Shown here: positions 62,360 to 64,000 of the stretch, one piece after another
Layout of the letters: each line of letters starts with the position of its first letter
How positions within the stretch are numbered: the first letter of the stretch is position 1
Source: Actinomycetospora corticicola
GTDB taxonomy: Bacteria > Actinomycetota > Actinomycetes > Mycobacteriales > Pseudonocardiaceae
DNA: 64,000 bases
Assembly: GCF_013409505.1 (NCBI RefSeq)
Contig: NZ_JACCBN010000001.1
Coordinates: 4,526,001-4,590,000 of the forward strand
Direction: 5' to 3'
Position numbers and translations under genes: made by a program
The notes under the pieces: model-generated
What the model was told of the DNA's origin: nothing
The model's database searches: none
Seen by the model: the letters and a program-made list of their open reading frames with translations, nothing else

Positions 62360-63067
62360 ATGGCAACGGACCCGGACGCCGGCTGGTCGGCGCGCCACGG
62401 CGGTCTGGAGCCGTCCGTGGTGGTGCGCGGCTGGCTGCGGCTGGTCCGGGCGTGCGTCCGCCCCGTCCGGCGGGTCCCGCCGGACGTGCTCTCGGTCGCG
62501 GGGGTGCTGGTCCTCGCGGCCGCGGTCCCGGTCGCGACGACGGGTGCGCCGTGGGTCGCGCTCGCCGGGGTGCTGGTGGTGCTCGGCGGGGTGCTCGACG
62601 GGCTCGACGGCGCGGTCGCGCTGGCCACCGAACGGGCCCGCCCGCTCGGGGCCGTCGTCGACGCGGTGTGCGACCGGCTGGGCGACCTGGCGCTGCTCGC
62701 GGTGCTCGTCGTGCTCGGCGCCCCGGTCGCCGGGGCCGTCGCGGTGGCGGCGGTGACCCTGCTGCACGAGTACGCCCGGGCGCGGGCCCAGTCGGTGGGC
62801 ATGCCCGGCGCCGGTGCGGTGACGGTGGCCGAGCGGCCGACGCGGATCATCGTCGTCGCCCTCCCGGCGCTGGGGGCCGCGGTCCTGCCGGCGGTGCCGG
62901 GACCGGGGTGGAGCTGGGGGACGACGTTCCTGACGACGTGGGCGGTGCTGGCGCTGGTGGGGCTGGTGCAGCTCGGCGTGGGGATCCGTCGGACGATCCC
63001 TGCGGCGTTCCCACCGGAGCCGCCGTTGCCGCCGGACCTGCCGGACCTGCCGTCGCCGGGCCGATGA
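62360..63067 (+). CDS. CDP-alcohol phosphatidyltransferase family protein
   Basis: Protein of 235 residues with several membrane helices. The CDP-OH motif D-x2-DG-x2-AR-x8-G-x3-D-x3-D reads DGLDGAVALATERARPLG then AVVDAVCD (about residues 76-101). All acidic residues are present, but the motif Arg after Ala is Leu. The enzyme should transfer a phosphatidyl or related group from a CDP-linked donor to an alcohol in the membrane. The Arg change casts some doubt on activity. ATG at 62360. The 3' end overlaps the convergent CrtI-like frame by about 220 bp. Confidence 0.82.
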   Translation: MATDPDAGWSARHGGLEPSVVVRGWLRLVRACVRPVRRVPPDVLSVAGVLVLAAAVPVATTGAPWVALAGVLVVLGGVLDGLDGAVALATERARPLGAVVDAVCDRLGDLALLAVLVVLGAPVAGAVAVAAVTLLHEYARARAQSVGMPGAGAVTVAERPTRIIVVALPALGAAVLPAVPGPGWSWGTTFLTTWAVLALVGLVQLGVGIRRTIPAAFPPEPPLPPDLPDLPSPGR

Positions 63068-64000
63068 GCCCCGCGACGATCTCGGCCGACATCAGCACGA
63101 GCGGGATGCCGCCACCGGGATGGGCCGACCCACCGACGAGGTGGAGACCCGGTAGCGGCCCGGCGTTCGACGGGCGCTTCAGCGCGGCGCGCGGGCCGTG
63201 CGAGGCGGTGCCGTAGATGGCCCCGCCGGGCGAGCCGGTCCGGCGTTCGAGGTCCGCGGGCGTGAGCACCTCCACGAACCGCAGGCGCGGCCGGACGTCG
63301 ACGCCGCGGGCGGCGAGCACGTCGAGGATCCGGTCCGCGTACGCCTCGCGCAGCCCCGGGGCGTCCCAGTCGACCCCGCGGGCCGGGTCGTGCACCGGGG
63401 CGTTGACCAGCACGAACCAGCCCTCGGAGTCGTCGTCGGGGCGCAGTGCCGGGTCGTCGGGGGCGTGCACGTAGACGGTCGGGTCCTCGACCGGACGGGG
63501 TCGCCGACCGAACACGGCGTCGAACTCGGCGGCGTAGTCGGCGGGGAAGAACACCCGGTGCGCGGCGGGCGCCTCCCGGCCCGACAGCCCGAGGAGCAGC
63601 ACGAACCCGGCGCTGGACGGCGGGATGCGGCGCAGCCGGCGGCGGGCCCGGGAGGCCGTCCCGCGGGCCAGCAGCTGCTCGTGGAGCACCGCGGCGTCCG
63701 CGTTGCAGACCACCGCGTCCGCCCGCCGCTCCTGTCCGGCCACCCGCACCCCGACGACGCGGCCGGACTCGACGAGCACCTCCTGCACCGGCGACGACAG
63801 GTGCACCGCCACACCGAGGGTGCGGCAACGCTCCGCCAGCGTGTCGACGATCCGCCGCAGGCCGCCCGGCACGTACCAGGCCCCGAACTCCTGCTCGACG
63901 AACGACGTCACCGACAGGACGGCCGGGGTGCGGCGCGGGTCGGAGCCGGAGTAGGTGGCGTACCGCTCCAGCCACGTGCGCATCCGCGGGTCGGCGAACG
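62847..64000 (-). CDS. CrtI-like phytoene desaturase/FAD-dependent oxidoreductase, 3' part
   Basis: About 380 residues are visible; the 5' end lies beyond the window. WYVPGGLRRIVDTLAERCRT, ADAVVCNADAAVLHEQLL and the C-terminal signature LHLVGGSAHPGGGIPLVLMS are typical of CrtI-type carotenoid desaturases and related NAD(P)/FAD oxidoreductases. After GLIG (about 63067) the open frame runs about 70 codons antisense to the CDP-alcohol gene, low-complexity and probably with no fold. It may be a pigment gene, as carotenoids are common in these bacteria. Confidence 0.8.
   Translation of the reverse strand, partial: FADPRMRTWLERYATYSGSDPRRTPAVLSVTSFVEQEFGAWYVPGGLRRIVDTLAERCRTLGVAVHLSSPVQEVLVESGRVVGVRVAGQERRADAVVCNADAAVLHEQLLARGTASRARRRLRRIPPSSAGFVLLLGLSGREAPAAHRVFFPADYAAEFDAVFGRRPRPVEDPTVYVHAPDDPALRPDDDSEGWFVLVNAPVHDPARGVDWDAPGLREAYADRILDVLAARGVDVRPRLRFVEVLTPADLERRTGSPGGAIYGTASHGPRAALKRPSNAGPLPGLHLVGGSAHPGGGIPLVLMSAEIVAGLIGPATAGPAGPAATAAPVGTPQGSSDGSPRRAAPAPPAPAPPTSSGTSSPSSTPVPAPPAGPRPPAPGGRRR

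Overview
The window is about 73% G+C and carries the chromosomal replication-origin region of a high-G+C actinobacterium. Gene order (cell-wall amidase, GNAT, parB, parA, rsmG, khpB/jag, yidC, yidD, rnpA, rpmH, dnaA, oriC, dnaN, gnd, recF, dciA, gyrB, gyrA, DUF3566, tRNA-Ile, lsr2, DLW-39, tRNA-Ala) is the classic actinobacterial oriC neighbourhood. Lsr2, DciA, DLW-39, a DUF5313 protein and a 13E12/DUF222-HNH gene point to the Pseudonocardiales (Pseudonocardia or Actinomycetospora-like). I cannot fix the genus from sequence alone. || Region 1 (1-9,708): partial amidase; GNAT; a PLP aminotransferase and a D-Ala-D-Ala-ligase-like ATP-grasp enzyme set between the GNAT and parB; then the leftward operon parB-parA-rsmG-khpB-yidC-yidD-rnpA-rpmH, with two parS sites flanking rsmG. 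|| Region 2 (9,709-25,494): dnaA, an oriC of about 1.07 kb with an unusual triple 58-bp palindromic repeat, dnaN, gnd, recF, dciA (with three DnaA boxes inside the gene), gyrB, an FkbM methyltransferase and an MHS transporter inserted between gyrB and gyrA, then gyrA, the DUF3566 membrane protein and tRNA-Ile. || Region 3 (25,495-35,534): lsr2, a split Tm-1-like gene pair, DLW-39, tRNA-Ala, an SMR efflux pump with its TetR regulator, and a four-gene aromatic-acid cassette (MFS, IclR, two-domain ferredoxin-type reductase, CYP199-like P450). Two VOC genes and an AraC regulator follow. || Region 4 (35,535-46,132): amidase, DCC-family protein and a divergent Baeyer-Villiger-type monooxygenase, SDR, a second DnaA-box cluster, map, an MBL hydrolase, small proteins, a BglII-like restriction enzyme with an MT-A70 methylase, and a GT39 membrane glycosyltransferase. 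|| Region 5 (46,133-64,000): a frameshifted DUF222-HNH gene under a probable LexA box, a tripeptidyl-aminopeptidase-like lipoprotein, GNAT, a flavin monooxygenase with divergent TetR, a four-gene catabolic operon (pepE, cytosine-deaminase-like hydrolase, GlcD/GlcF fusion, DUF5313), a cholesterol-oxidase-like GMC enzyme, a quinone reductase with a YihY protein, a CDP-alcohol phosphatidyltransferase, and the 3' part of a CrtI-like desaturase. || Four DNA-level signals stand out. A 15-bp motif, TTCCCGACGNCGGGT, occurs exactly seven times and with one mismatch ten more times, in genes and spacers and in different reading frames. DnaA-box clusters lie outside oriC (inside dciA and upstream of map). 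parS-like sites extend well away from oriC. Eleven TANNNT hexamers sit 6-8 nt from a start codon, which suggests leaderless transcripts.
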